64,000 nt of DNA from Kiritimatiellia bacterium (GCA_028716365.1 JAQUPZ010000001.1:775393-839392); one strand, 5' to 3'; shown: positions 19,046 through 27,343, counted from the first letter of the stretch. A program made the numbers and translations. Notes: generated from the sequence alone by a model not told the origin.

Positions 19046-19074
19046 TTGCCAATAACCATACTATACAGTATGGG
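19046..19074 (+). promoter_or_regulatory. Candidate promoter of the sugar-isomerase operon
   Basis: TTGCCA at 19046-19051, a 17-bp spacer and TATGGG at 19069-19074. The -10 again falls in the right half of the operator, exactly as at the TetR promoter. Confidence 0.55.
19056..19073. promoter_or_regulatory. TetR operator site C
   Basis: CCATACT-N4-AGTATGG, a perfect inverted repeat identical in design to sites A and B, located 60 bp upstream of the Gfo/Idh/MocA start. This links the regulator to the downstream gene run. Confidence 0.72.
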
Positions 19075-19132
19075 CTTCAGAAAAGAATGCGTTTGAGTTT
19101 AATGTTTAAACGGAGTGAAAAAGGAGGCGGAA

Positions 19133-20374
19133 ATGTACAGTAGAGAGAATGTTAATCGGCCACTTTCTCGCAGGCAGTTTATTGGGGGGACAATGGCAGT
19201 TGCGGCCATAACGACAGCAGGAAGGGCTGTAATTGGGGCGGAAGAAAAGAAACCGGTTGAATATTCACGGAAAATCAAGATCGGTATCATCGGCGGTGGC
19301 CATCGCGGGAATTTTGTCGGCGGTTTCATAAAAAAACATGGTGGTTATGAGATCCACGCGGTAGCGGATTATTTTCCGGAGGTTGCCGAGAAACTGGGTG
19401 ATAACTTTGGCGTGGATAAATCAAGACGGTTCTCAAGTTTGTCGGGTTACAAGAAGGTGATCGAAAGTGGTGTTGAAGCGTTGGCGATATTGGACGTGCC
19501 GTACTTCTATCCGGAACAGGCCAGGGCCGCGGTTGATGCCGGTTGTCATGTATACGTTGCAAAACCGGTTGCAGTGGATGTACCCGGTACGCTGATGATT
19601 GGGGCGGCTGCCGAGGAGGCGACGAAAAAGAATCGCTGTTTTCTCGTCGATTATCAACTGCCGCTGGACCAGGCCAACAGTGAAGTGATCAAACGGATCC
19701 GCGAAGGTGGCTTGGGAGGCCTGGCGCATATTCTTTCATTTGGTAAGACCGCAGCATGGGCCGATCCACCAAAAGGCCCGACAATCGAGGATCGGCTTCA
19801 GCATGTGATCTGGTTGTCGGACATTACGTTGAGCGGTGACACGATTGTATCATATGACATTCATATCATTGACGGCCTGATGGCGGCATTGGGCAAACGC
19901 GTTGTCAGTGCAACCGGCTCATCGCGCATCTGCCGTCCCGAACCGCACGGTGACCGCGTTGATGCATGTGGCGTTGTATTCGAATTTGATGACGGTGCCT
20001 TGTGGACACATGTAACACAATCACTGAAAAATAATGCTGACTACAGTGATCTGTCCGCCAGCCTTTTTGGTATATCGGCTACTGCCCACATAGCCTACGG
20101 CGGCAAGGTATATATGCGTGGCGGCGAAAAACATTTCGTAGGTGATGTCAGCAAGAGCATTTATACAGACGGTGCCGGGCGCAACGTTGCCGATTTCTAC
20201 AGTAACATTACCAAAGGTCACTTTGAAAACCTGACAGTCAAGCGGGCTGTCGATGGTCATTTGACTTCCATCCTCGGTCGCGAAGCAGCCGCGCGCCATA
20301 CGAAGTTGACAATGGCTGAACTGATCAAGGAAAACAAGAAACTGAAGGTCGACCTTACCGGTCTCAAGGTGTGA
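19133..20374 (+). CDS. Tat-exported Gfo/Idh/MocA oxidoreductase
   Basis: 413 residues. A Tat signal (LSRRQFIGGTMAVAA) precedes the Rossmann motif GIIGGGHRGNF. The usual EKP motif of the family is AKP here (HVYVAKPVAVD), retaining the lysine. YDIHIIDGLMA supplies the family's conserved Asp/His region. The best-known exported member, Zymomonas glucose-fructose oxidoreductase, carries tightly bound NADP, and the same is needed for function outside the cytoplasm. The start is ATG 19133, set by AAGGAGGCGG; the GTG at 19115 overlaps that Shine-Dalgarno. First gene of the TetR-controlled run; the next gene follows 19 bp later. Confidence 0.9.
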   Translation: MYSRENVNRPLSRRQFIGGTMAVAAITTAGRAVIGAEEKKPVEYSRKIKIGIIGGGHRGNFVGGFIKKHGGYEIHAVADYFPEVAEKLGDNFGVDKSRRFSSLSGYKKVIESGVEALAILDVPYFYPEQARAAVDAGCHVYVAKPVAVDVPGTLMIGAAAEEATKKNRCFLVDYQLPLDQANSEVIKRIREGGLGGLAHILSFGKTAAWADPPKGPTIEDRLQHVIWLSDITLSGDTIVSYDIHIIDGLMAALGKRVVSATGSSRICRPEPHGDRVDACGVVFEFDDGALWTHVTQSLKNNADYSDLSASLFGISATAHIAYGGKVYMRGGEKHFVGDVSKSIYTDGAGRNVADFYSNITKGHFENLTVKRAVDGHLTSILGREAAARHTKLTMAELIKENKKLKVDLTGLKV

Positions 20375-20393
20375 GCGTAAAAGGGAAAATGTG

Positions 20394-21269
20394 ATGAATA
20401 CATACCGTATTATTGGAATATATTTATTGATTTTGATTCTGACTGGTCCTGTTGAAGTGTATTCCGCCGGATGGGACCCGAATTTCTATGCTTATTGCGT
20501 GGAAGTTGGCGTACCTGGAGTCAAGCCACATTCATTTCCTGATCAGGTTAAGTTGTTAAAAGAAATCGGATTCGACGGCACCGGTTACGCAATCCGGCTT
20601 GGCGATGACATGGAAAAAAATCTGAAGATACTCGATGATGCTGGAGTGCATGGTTACATATTCTGGGCGTCGATTAATTTGAAAGCAGAAAAAGGAAAAG
20701 TATATGATCAGCGTCTGCCGGCTGCGATAAGTAAACTAAAAGGGCGGCGTGCAACAGTCTGTGTATTGCTTGGAGGTTTTAAACCGGGAGATCCCGGCGG
20801 CATGGATTCAGCGGCCAAGGTGTTAAGAGAACTGGGTGATATGGCGGCCGAAGCCGGTGTGCGTATCTCCATTTACAACCATGTCGGTAACTGGACGGAA
20901 AGTCTGCCGTTTGTTGTGGAGGTTATCAGGAAGGTTGATCATCCCCAGGTTGGTTTCAATTTCAACCTGTGTCACTGGTTGAAGGTGGATGGCAAGAGCG
21001 ATTACCGTCCTCTGTTACGTGACAATGTAAACAAGCTTTTTGTTGTTACAATCAATGGTGCGCAGGTTGATGCCAAGGCCTGGACAAATGGTCTGATTCA
21101 GCCGCTGGACAAAGGGAATTTCGATAATGGTCAGCTTCTGAATTTTCTTTCAGAGATCGGATATAAAGGACCTGTTGGTCTGATGTGTTACGGTGTACCG
21201 GATGATACCCGTGATCATCTTGTTCGCTCCATGACCACCTGGCGAAAGCTCAAAGAAAAGATCAAGTAG
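20394..21269 (+). CDS. Secreted sugar isomerase/epimerase-like TIM barrel
   Basis: 291 residues with a Sec-type signal (MNTYRIIGIYLLILILTGP) rather than a Tat signal. The fold matches the xylose-isomerase-like TIM barrel: EIGFDGTGYAIRLG, VRISIYNHVGNW, VGFNFNLCHWLKV and IGYKGPVGLMCYG. The usual acidic metal ligands are partly replaced (YNHVG where EPHG or similar is common), so catalysis may differ or metal may be absent. ATG 20394 is preferred over the GTG three bases earlier. It lies within the TetR-regulated run, between the Gfo/Idh gene and an aldo/keto-reductase-like gene. Confidence 0.8.
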   Translation: MNTYRIIGIYLLILILTGPVEVYSAGWDPNFYAYCVEVGVPGVKPHSFPDQVKLLKEIGFDGTGYAIRLGDDMEKNLKILDDAGVHGYIFWASINLKAEKGKVYDQRLPAAISKLKGRRATVCVLLGGFKPGDPGGMDSAAKVLRELGDMAAEAGVRISIYNHVGNWTESLPFVVEVIRKVDHPQVGFNFNLCHWLKVDGKSDYRPLLRDNVNKLFVVTINGAQVDAKAWTNGLIQPLDKGNFDNGQLLNFLSEIGYKGPVGLMCYGVPDDTRDHLVRSMTTWRKLKEKIK

Positions 21270-21332
21270 GACCTGTAACATTTGAACAGAAAAATAAAAT
21301 TGTAAAATCAAATAACAGAAATGGGGGAATAT

Positions 21333-22301
21333 ATGTCGGAAAGAATATCTCGCAGGAACTTTCTTAAAGAATCAGCCATAACGTCAGCCGGCGGTGCGCT
21401 TGCCGCAAGCGTAGTGGTAAACCAATCATTGGCCCAGGGCCAGGACAACAAGCCGGCAATTCCGAAAACAGTACCGGGATCAAAAGGTACCCTTCCAAAG
21501 GGCAAGATTTGCAATCTTGAGGTGAGCCGCATGCTGTTGGGTGGAAATCTCCTGACGCATTTTACTCACAGTCGTGATCTGAGGTATGTATATGCCTTGA
21601 CGAGACATTATAATACACAACAGAAAATCATGGAGACGATGGCGGTTGCCGAATCATATGGAATCGATACCCTTGTTATTCACACTGCCGCTGGAGCCAT
21701 TGATACAATTAAGAAATACAGGAAAGAATGTGGTGGAAAAATGAAGTGTATTGTGTGTCCCACTGCAAATATCGAGCCGGACATGAAAGCCTATTCCGAA
21801 CAGGTCAAACAACTTGTTGATGATGGAATAGAAGCAATTTACCTCTGGGGTGTCCGTTCTGATGCCCTGGTTAAGGAGGGCAAGATCGACCTGGTAGCGA
21901 AGGCCGTTGATTGCGCGAAAGAGCTGGGCGTTCCTTCAGGTGTTGGTGCTCATGACCTGAATGTGGTCAAGGAATGCGAGAAAAACAAGATCAACATGGA
22001 CTTCTATATAAAGACATTCCACCATCATAATTATCCCAGTGCAAAATTAAACCATGATTCAATGTGGTGTGCTGCCCCTGATGAAACGATCCAAGTCATG
22101 GCTAAGGTCGAGAAACCCTGGATAGCATTCAAGGTTATGGCGGCCGGAGCAATTCCGCCCAAGAACGCATTTTCTTATGTTCTTGAAAATGGCGCGGACC
22201 ATGTTCTTGCCGGAATGTTTGATTTCGAGATTGAGGAAGATTATAGAATAATTAAGGAAGTTATTACATCTGTTAAAAGAACCAGACCGTGGCGGAGCTG
22301 A
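21333..22301 (+). CDS. Tat-exported aldo/keto-reductase-like barrel protein
   Basis: 322 residues with a Tat signal (ISRRNFLKESAITSAGG). After it comes KICNLEVSRMLLGGN, which resembles the N-terminal strand of aldo/keto reductases (G-x-x-x-SR-x-x-x-G). I cannot see the full Asp-Tyr-Lys-His tetrad, so redox activity is uncertain. The C-terminus KRTRPWRS is nearly identical to that of the paralogue at 30165-31157. The start is ATG 21333, with GGGGGA 5 bp upstream, rather than ATG 21321. Confidence 0.75.
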   Translation: MSERISRRNFLKESAITSAGGALAASVVVNQSLAQGQDNKPAIPKTVPGSKGTLPKGKICNLEVSRMLLGGNLLTHFTHSRDLRYVYALTRHYNTQQKIMETMAVAESYGIDTLVIHTAAGAIDTIKKYRKECGGKMKCIVCPTANIEPDMKAYSEQVKQLVDDGIEAIYLWGVRSDALVKEGKIDLVAKAVDCAKELGVPSGVGAHDLNVVKECEKNKINMDFYIKTFHHHNYPSAKLNHDSMWCAAPDETIQVMAKVEKPWIAFKVMAAGAIPPKNAFSYVLENGADHVLAGMFDFEIEEDYRIIKEVITSVKRTRPWRS

Positions 22302-22338
22302 AACAGTTTTATAAAAAATAAAACGGGAGGAAGTGATA

Positions 22339-23211
22339 ATGAAAAATACAAAATCAATTCAACTGGGACTTCATGCCGACAACTGGCGTCCGCTGAGTAT
22401 GAGTTTTGAAGCTGCATGTGATAAGACCGTTGCAGTGGGTATCAAACATATCGAGTTTGCCGTACTTCACGGCCAGAACTTTATCCAGGCGCTTGGCTAC
22501 GATCCCGGCGTCTCATTGCAGTCCAACCCGCGTGCGTTGCGGCGTTACCTGGAGAAAAAGGGTCTGGAGGTGACACAGATTGACGGCTCCTATCCAATGA
22601 TGGGGCCTAACGGATCTGCGTTCGGTGTGCAATACGTCCAGCAGACCATCCGTTTTGCCGCCGAACTGGGTTGTCCCATGGTGGATACCGTTGACGGCGC
22701 ATTCGAGACGCCTGGCCTGACGCGTGCGGAAGTCTTTCGCATTACGTGCGACAATTACACGCAGTGCCTGTCGTGGGCCGAGGATTACGACATTGTTATC
22801 AATGTCGAGCCGCATGGTCCATACACCAACGATCCGGAGTTCATGCTGAAACTTTTCAAACATTTCGACTCAGAGTATCTGCGTTGCAACTTCGATACAG
22901 GTAACAGTTTTATTGCGGGTCATGACCCCCTGAAATATCTGAAAACCCTGCGCCCCTACGTGACGCATCTGCACATCAAGGATGTTAGTGCTGATCTTGC
23001 GGCGGCGGCACGTGGTGAAGAAACCGGTATCGGAAGTTCCGTTGTGCCAGTTGGTGGAGGTGTGAACGCAGAGAACATCAGGAAATGCATGGAGTTCCTC
23101 AATAAGACGAAATGGTGCGGTTCTGTTTCCATAGAGTGCCATGGTTCCGACGAAAATACCAGGGCCAGCGTCGTGTGGATGCGTGGTGTGATGAAGTCAT
23201 TGAAGAAGTAA
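22339..23211 (+). CDS. Cytosolic sugar phosphate isomerase/epimerase
   Basis: 290 residues, no signal peptide. Xylose-isomerase-like TIM barrel with a complete set of likely metal ligands: E in INVEPHG, D in NFDTGNSF, H in HLHIKDV and E in SIECHGS. It is clearly paralogous to the Tat-exported protein at 25404, sharing EPHG, DTGNTF/DTGNSF-type and KDVS motifs, so the same chemistry may exist on both sides of the membrane. ATG 22339 is chosen because GGGAGG lies 8 bp upstream; the GTG at 22333 is too close to it. Confidence 0.87.
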   Translation: MKNTKSIQLGLHADNWRPLSMSFEAACDKTVAVGIKHIEFAVLHGQNFIQALGYDPGVSLQSNPRALRRYLEKKGLEVTQIDGSYPMMGPNGSAFGVQYVQQTIRFAAELGCPMVDTVDGAFETPGLTRAEVFRITCDNYTQCLSWAEDYDIVINVEPHGPYTNDPEFMLKLFKHFDSEYLRCNFDTGNSFIAGHDPLKYLKTLRPYVTHLHIKDVSADLAAAARGEETGIGSSVVPVGGGVNAENIRKCMEFLNKTKWCGSVSIECHGSDENTRASVVWMRGVMKSLKK

Positions 23212-23226
23212 TCGGAGGATATGCAA

Positions 23227-24153
23227 ATGAAAAGTCCCGGAAGTTATTCTCGCAGGCAATTTTTTGGCGGTGTGCTCGCCGCGACCGTATCGGGTATCGC
23301 ATTGCCTGTGCTTGCGGCTGAAAACAAACTCGCGTTCATAACTGCTGGTAAGGAGTTCCATTTTGATACAGGTATCCTGCGCGGTACATTACGTGCGGGG
23401 GGACAGTCCAAGGGATTGATACCGGCTTTTGACTGCGTAACCGGTAGGGCGCTTACGAAATCGCTTGGTCTGTTTTCGCATTACCGTCTGCTGGATGATC
23501 AGACGCGTTACGGCAAGGCAGGATGGGACTGGGCCAGCGAGGCAAAATTGCTCGATGGTGGCGGGGTGGAAGTGCGATGGTTGGCTGATAACGAACATCC
23601 GTTCGATATGATGGCGATCTATCGCTGGTCGGCACCGAATACACTCGACCTGACAACGTGTGTAACGGCCCGTAAGGAATTGAAATGTTTCGAAGTGTTC
23701 CTGGCGTCGTATTTCGACGGATTTCCCGCGACAACTGTTTATGCAAAGAATCCGGCTGCCGAAGGCAAACCTGCATTCATAGGCGCGAACAAGACCGACG
23801 GCGTATGGCACATGTTCCCGCGGGATGAAGAGGCCGTAAAAATGATCAAGGATGGCCGCTGGAAACGTCCACCAAACCCGGTTGAGTGGACCATCCGGCC
23901 AATGATGGCAGCGCCGCTGGCGGTAAGGCGTGACACAGCTCGCGGTTTGGCTGCGGTACTGATGGCAAGAGTACAGGATTGTTTTGCCATCGCAACGCCC
24001 CAGGATAACGAGGGACATCGTTCTGTTTATCTTTCACTGTTTGGCCGTGACTTCAAATCAGGTGAATCAGCCGATACAAAATCGCGACTGATAATAGGAC
24101 GCGATATCACGGACGAAAAAGCAATCGCGTTCTACGAAGCGTTCCAGAAATAG
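23227..24153 (+). CDS. Tat-exported protein of unknown function, beta-sandwich type
   Basis: 308 residues with a Tat signal (YSRRQFFGGVLAATVSG). The mature part begins AENKLAFITAGKEFHFDTG and is rich in beta strands, with LRGTLRAGGQSKGL and EVFLASYFDGFP. I recognise it only as a recurrent uncharacterised family of PVC genomes, possibly with a galactose-mutarotase-like fold; no catalytic motif is assigned. Start: GGAGG at 23214-23218 is 8 bp from ATG 23227 and only 2 bp from ATG 23221. It lies in the TetR-regulated run. Confidence 0.7.
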   Translation: MKSPGSYSRRQFFGGVLAATVSGIALPVLAAENKLAFITAGKEFHFDTGILRGTLRAGGQSKGLIPAFDCVTGRALTKSLGLFSHYRLLDDQTRYGKAGWDWASEAKLLDGGGVEVRWLADNEHPFDMMAIYRWSAPNTLDLTTCVTARKELKCFEVFLASYFDGFPATTVYAKNPAAEGKPAFIGANKTDGVWHMFPRDEEAVKMIKDGRWKRPPNPVEWTIRPMMAAPLAVRRDTARGLAAVLMARVQDCFAIATPQDNEGHRSVYLSLFGRDFKSGESADTKSRLIIGRDITDEKAIAFYEAFQK

Positions 24154-24230
24154 GTGAAGAACCTCTGAACAACCAAACGAGGAGCTGATTACTGTAAAGG
24201 GACAAAATACTTGGCAGAAGGAGAAGAACA

Positions 24231-25064
24231 ATGATCAGAAAAGAGCAGAAAATAAAAAATAAAATCAACCGCCGGAGTTTTCTGGCATCAACGGCAGCAT
24301 TATTTGCGGCATCGGTGTTTTTTCCGGCGCGTGTTTCTACGGCGGCTGTTACAGTTCCAGCAGGACCAGTACTTTCACAAGAGAAGCCTGCAACTCCCGG
24401 TCAGAAAAATATTCTGCTTGTTACAGGATGTGATTATCCCGGCCATCCGTGGAAACTACTTGAACCAATACTGCGCGATACAGTCGGCAAGGATCAGCGT
24501 ATGCATGTGACCGTGACGGAGGATCCCAGGTTTATGGCATCACCAGATCTGAAAAATTATGACGCCATTCTTTTAAATTATATGAACTGGAAAAATCCCG
24601 GGCCGGGTGCGGAGGCGCAGGAAGGGCTCCGCAAGGCAGTGAATGGCGGAACAGGATTGGTGATGGTTCATTTCACATGCGGTGCATTTCAGGATTGGCC
24701 GGAGTTCGTAAAGCTTGCCGGCAGGATATGGAATCCGAAGTTTCGCGGTCATGACCCTCGAGGCGAATTCAAGGTTGAAATAACTGATAAAGCGCATCCG
24801 ATTACGGCAGGAATGGAGGATTTTCAGACATTCGATGAGTTGTACACATGCCTTGACGGGAATGAGCCGATTCATGTTATAGCGAAGGCCATATCGAAGG
24901 TGGATAAGAAGGATTACCCGATGGCTTTTACGCGTGAGTACGGGAAGGGCAGGGTTTTCCAGAGTGTACTGGGGCATGATCCGAAGGCGTTCGAGCAGGA
25001 GGCGGTAAAAAAACTGTTTCGGCGTGCGTGTGCGTGGGCGGCTGGTTTGGAACCGAAGGAATAG
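24231..25064 (+). CDS. Tat-exported ThuA-like protein
   Basis: 277 residues with a Tat signal (INRRSFLASTAALFAA). The class-I-amidotransferase-like ThuA fold shows as NILLVTGCDYPGHPW, LVMVHFTCGAF and KGRVFQSVLGHD. In rhizobia ThuA/ThuB take part in trehalose and sucrose use via 3-keto-sugars, and ThuA-like domains recur next to DUF1080 and Gfo/Idh genes. The start is supported by AAGGAGAAG. Last gene of the run that begins at 19133; a structured element and a terminator follow. Confidence 0.88.
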   Translation: MIRKEQKIKNKINRRSFLASTAALFAASVFFPARVSTAAVTVPAGPVLSQEKPATPGQKNILLVTGCDYPGHPWKLLEPILRDTVGKDQRMHVTVTEDPRFMASPDLKNYDAILLNYMNWKNPGPGAEAQEGLRKAVNGGTGLVMVHFTCGAFQDWPEFVKLAGRIWNPKFRGHDPRGEFKVEITDKAHPITAGMEDFQTFDELYTCLDGNEPIHVIAKAISKVDKKDYPMAFTREYGKGRVFQSVLGHDPKAFEQEAVKKLFRRACAWAAGLEPKE

Positions 25065-25080
25065 GAGGTTTGAAGGGGCT

Positions 25081-25265
25081 ACCTTTCGCATTTTAAGCTG
25101 AATGAATTTGCGTGATATGCATTCGTCTACTGTGTTGCTGAAGTCCTCGGATACTTTGAGTATTCCTCGGACTTCAGTCGCCTTGTATCCGGACGCATCT
25201 GACGTAAATTCTTCAGCTGGGAAGTAAAATGCGCAAGGTTGTTTCCACCGCGCCGAAGCGCCGCG
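25081..25265. repeat. Structured element, copy 1
   Basis: Imperfect terminal inverted repeats (ACCTTTCGCATTTTA at 25081-25095 against TAAAATGCGCAAGGT at 25224-25238) enclose a central hairpin at 25138-25177. The hairpin is bracketed by CTGTGTTG and CGCCTTG. A second small hairpin, GCGCCGAAGCGC, lies at 25250-25261. The same order of parts recurs at 54574-54760 with different hairpin stems. It could be a MITE-like or REP-like mobile element or a structured RNA. Confidence 0.7.
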
Positions 25266-25328
25266 GATAAAAGTACTGATATTGTTGTTCGTTACTTCGG
25301 GAAATATAATCTGTGGAACGGTTTCCAC

Positions 25329-25354
25329 ATCCCGCTGGGCGGGATAATTTTTTT
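25329..25354 (+). terminator. Rho-independent terminator
   Basis: ATCCCGC, loop TGG, GCGGGAT, then AA and seven T residues (25348-25354). It probably ends the operon whose last gene stops at 25064. Because an adjacent hairpin GTGGAA/TTCCAC (25313-25328) competes with the flanking CCAC/GTGG pairing, it could instead act as an attenuator for the gene at 25404. Confidence 0.82.
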
Positions 25355-25403
25355 GTGGTTCAAAATGTTTTAGGTTAGAAATGTTAAATAAGGAGGAAAT
25401 GGA

Positions 25404-26402
25404 ATGAATGATAGCGAAAAAAATGGAGAATTTGTGATTGGCAGGCGGGGCTTCATGGCAACAGCAGGAGCCGCGGTAGTGGCGGCGCAGATTGGTTTGA
25501 AGGTGGCAAAATCAGCAGAAGAGAAAAGTGGTTCAATGAAAATAGGGTTTCATACGGATGCATTTAATTCAAGTTACAAGAGTTTTGAGGATTGTCTGAA
25601 GTGGGCAGAAAAGAACAATGTCCATTATATCGAGTGTGGGTTGATTGATGGCGTAAGCTGGCTTCACGGACTGGGTTACCAGCCGCACGTAGCGATGTAC
25701 GAGGACCCCGTACTTTTAAGGAAAAAAATGGAGAAGTATGGTGTACAGTTTTCGCAGGTGGATGCGGCTTATCCATTGTCGCAGAAAGACGCGCCCCTTC
25801 GCGGTGTACCTTACGTGATGAAGGCCATTTCGTGGGCGAAACTTGCCGGTTGCCCGTGTGTGGATACTACGGACGGACTCCATGCTCCGGAAGGATTGAA
25901 AGATCCTGAAGCGATGGATTTGATGAAGCGCAGTTATGAGCAGATCATGGAAGTTGCTGAGGCGAATGAAATGATAGTCAACATTGAGCCGCATGGTTAT
26001 TTCACCACGAAACCTGAAATGATGGAGAAAATGCAGGCTTTTTGTGACAGTAAATACCTGCGGATGAACATGGATACCGGAAATACTTTCATTGCGGGAC
26101 AGGATCCAGTGGCGTTTCTGACGAAATTTTTCAAGAAGGTCAGTCATGTGCATGTGAAGGATGTTTCAGAGACACTTGCGGCAGCGACACGTGGTAAGCA
26201 GACAGGGATTGCGGTCAGTCAGTGTGCGATCGGCGAGGGTGTGAATGCCGATAACATCAAAAAATGCCTTACAATTCTCAGAGATAACGGGTATAAGGGG
26301 ACACTTAGTATGGAATGTGAGGGGCAGGGCGGCCCGATGATTGAAAAATCGCTTGAATGGCTGCGTAAAACGCTCAAAGAGTTGAATGTCGCAGCAGGTT
26401 GA
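25404..26402 (+). CDS. Tat-exported sugar isomerase/epimerase
   Basis: 332 residues. A Tat signal (IGRRGFMATAGAAVVAA) precedes an AP-endonuclease-2-type TIM barrel with the expected metal ligands in NIEPHG, MDTGNTF, HVHVKDV and SMECEGQ. It is a paralogue of the cytosolic protein at 22339, with shared blocks throughout, including GVNAxNI-KC. The strong Shine-Dalgarno AAGGAGG supports the start. It follows the terminator at 25329, so it may be a separate transcription unit running through the epimerase and the PQQ-type propeller genes. Confidence 0.87.
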   Translation: MNDSEKNGEFVIGRRGFMATAGAAVVAAQIGLKVAKSAEEKSGSMKIGFHTDAFNSSYKSFEDCLKWAEKNNVHYIECGLIDGVSWLHGLGYQPHVAMYEDPVLLRKKMEKYGVQFSQVDAAYPLSQKDAPLRGVPYVMKAISWAKLAGCPCVDTTDGLHAPEGLKDPEAMDLMKRSYEQIMEVAEANEMIVNIEPHGYFTTKPEMMEKMQAFCDSKYLRMNMDTGNTFIAGQDPVAFLTKFFKKVSHVHVKDVSETLAAATRGKQTGIAVSQCAIGEGVNADNIKKCLTILRDNGYKGTLSMECEGQGGPMIEKSLEWLRKTLKELNVAAG

Positions 26403-26485
26403 GAAAAATTGGCGCGGGGAGACGGTAGCTGGGCGAAGCGGCGCAGGTTATAATTTCTTGCACAATAATAAGGAAAGGGAGTGTT

Positions 26486-27343
26486 ATGAAAGTTGGATTG
26501 AATATGCTGTTGTATGCAAGTTTGATCTCGCGAGAACATATTGCGCAGTTGAAAACAGTCAAAAAAGCCGGTGCTGATGGTGTGGAAATTCCCGTGATGG
26601 AAGGGGATGTGGCCCACTATAAAAAACTGGGAAAAATCCTGGACGATGTTGGACTTGAACGTACGAGTTGTATGGTTATTCCTGATCCTTCACAGAGTCC
26701 AACCAGCGATGATCCAAAGTGCCGCCAGGCGGCAGTGGACTACATGAAGGAACTGATTGAACGTTCCCATGCGGTGGGTGCCACGGTAATGTGCGGACCG
26801 ATGTTCCAGGCGATCGGTCATTTCACAGGGCAGGGACCCACGGAAGTAGAAAAGAAACGTGTGATCGCGATGTTGCGAGCTGTTGCCGATGACGCCAAAC
26901 AGGCCGGGGTCTTACTGGCGGTGGAGCCTATTAATCGTTTTGAGGCTTATGTTCTCAATACGACGGCTGACGGGGCTGAACTTGTAAGGAAGGTGGGGCA
27001 TCCCAGTGTCGGTCTTCTATACGACACCTTCCATGAAAACCTTGAAGACAAGGATCCTATTGGCAGTATTCGCAAGTATCGTAATGTCATAAAACATTTC
27101 CATGTAAGCGCGAATGACCGTGGAACGCCGGGCCAGGATCACATCGACTGGAAAAGCACATTTTCCGCATTACGTGCCATTAAGTATGACAGATGGCTGG
27201 TCGTGGAATCTTTCGGACGCGCATTGCCCGGACTGGCGGCAGCAACAAAAATCTGGCGTGACTTGTTCAAGTCCAACGAGCAGATGGCGAAAGACAGCAT
27301 GGCATTTGTTCGGAAACAATGGAAAGCCGCTGGAAGAAAATAA
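26486..27343 (+). CDS. Ketose 3-epimerase-like (D-psicose/D-tagatose epimerase family)
   Basis: Cytosolic TIM-barrel protein of 285 residues. It carries the signature of D-tagatose/D-psicose 3-epimerases: VEPINRFE (first metal-ligand Glu), LLYDTFH (Asp), HFHVSANDRG (His) and VVESFG (second Glu). These enzymes invert C3 of free ketohexoses using Mn or Co. The exact sugar cannot be told. AAGGAAAGGGAG lies upstream of ATG 26486. Its position 83 bp after the exported isomerase suggests joint expression. Confidence 0.88.
   Translation: MKVGLNMLLYASLISREHIAQLKTVKKAGADGVEIPVMEGDVAHYKKLGKILDDVGLERTSCMVIPDPSQSPTSDDPKCRQAAVDYMKELIERSHAVGATVMCGPMFQAIGHFTGQGPTEVEKKRVIAMLRAVADDAKQAGVLLAVEPINRFEAYVLNTTADGAELVRKVGHPSVGLLYDTFHENLEDKDPIGSIRKYRNVIKHFHVSANDRGTPGQDHIDWKSTFSALRAIKYDRWLVVESFGRALPGLAAATKIWRDLFKSNEQMAKDSMAFVRKQWKAAGRK

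Larger units (their letters stand above)
25065..25403. other. Intergenic region with structured element and terminator
   Basis: This 339-bp gap contains no supportable gene. It holds a structured repeat element (25081-25265), a short hairpin (25313-25328) and a strong terminator (25329-25354). The Shine-Dalgarno AAGGAGG of the next gene is at 25391-25397. Confidence 0.8.

Noticed and set aside
25081..25265. Integron attC site
   Set aside because: The element has a variable hairpin within conserved ends, but the RYYYAAC/GTTRRRY core sites are absent and no cassette array or integrase is present.
24573..25328. Minus-strand frame of 251 codons overlapping the ThuA gene and the structured element
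   Set aside because: Antisense to ThuA and running through inverted repeats; no family resemblance and no Shine-Dalgarno.
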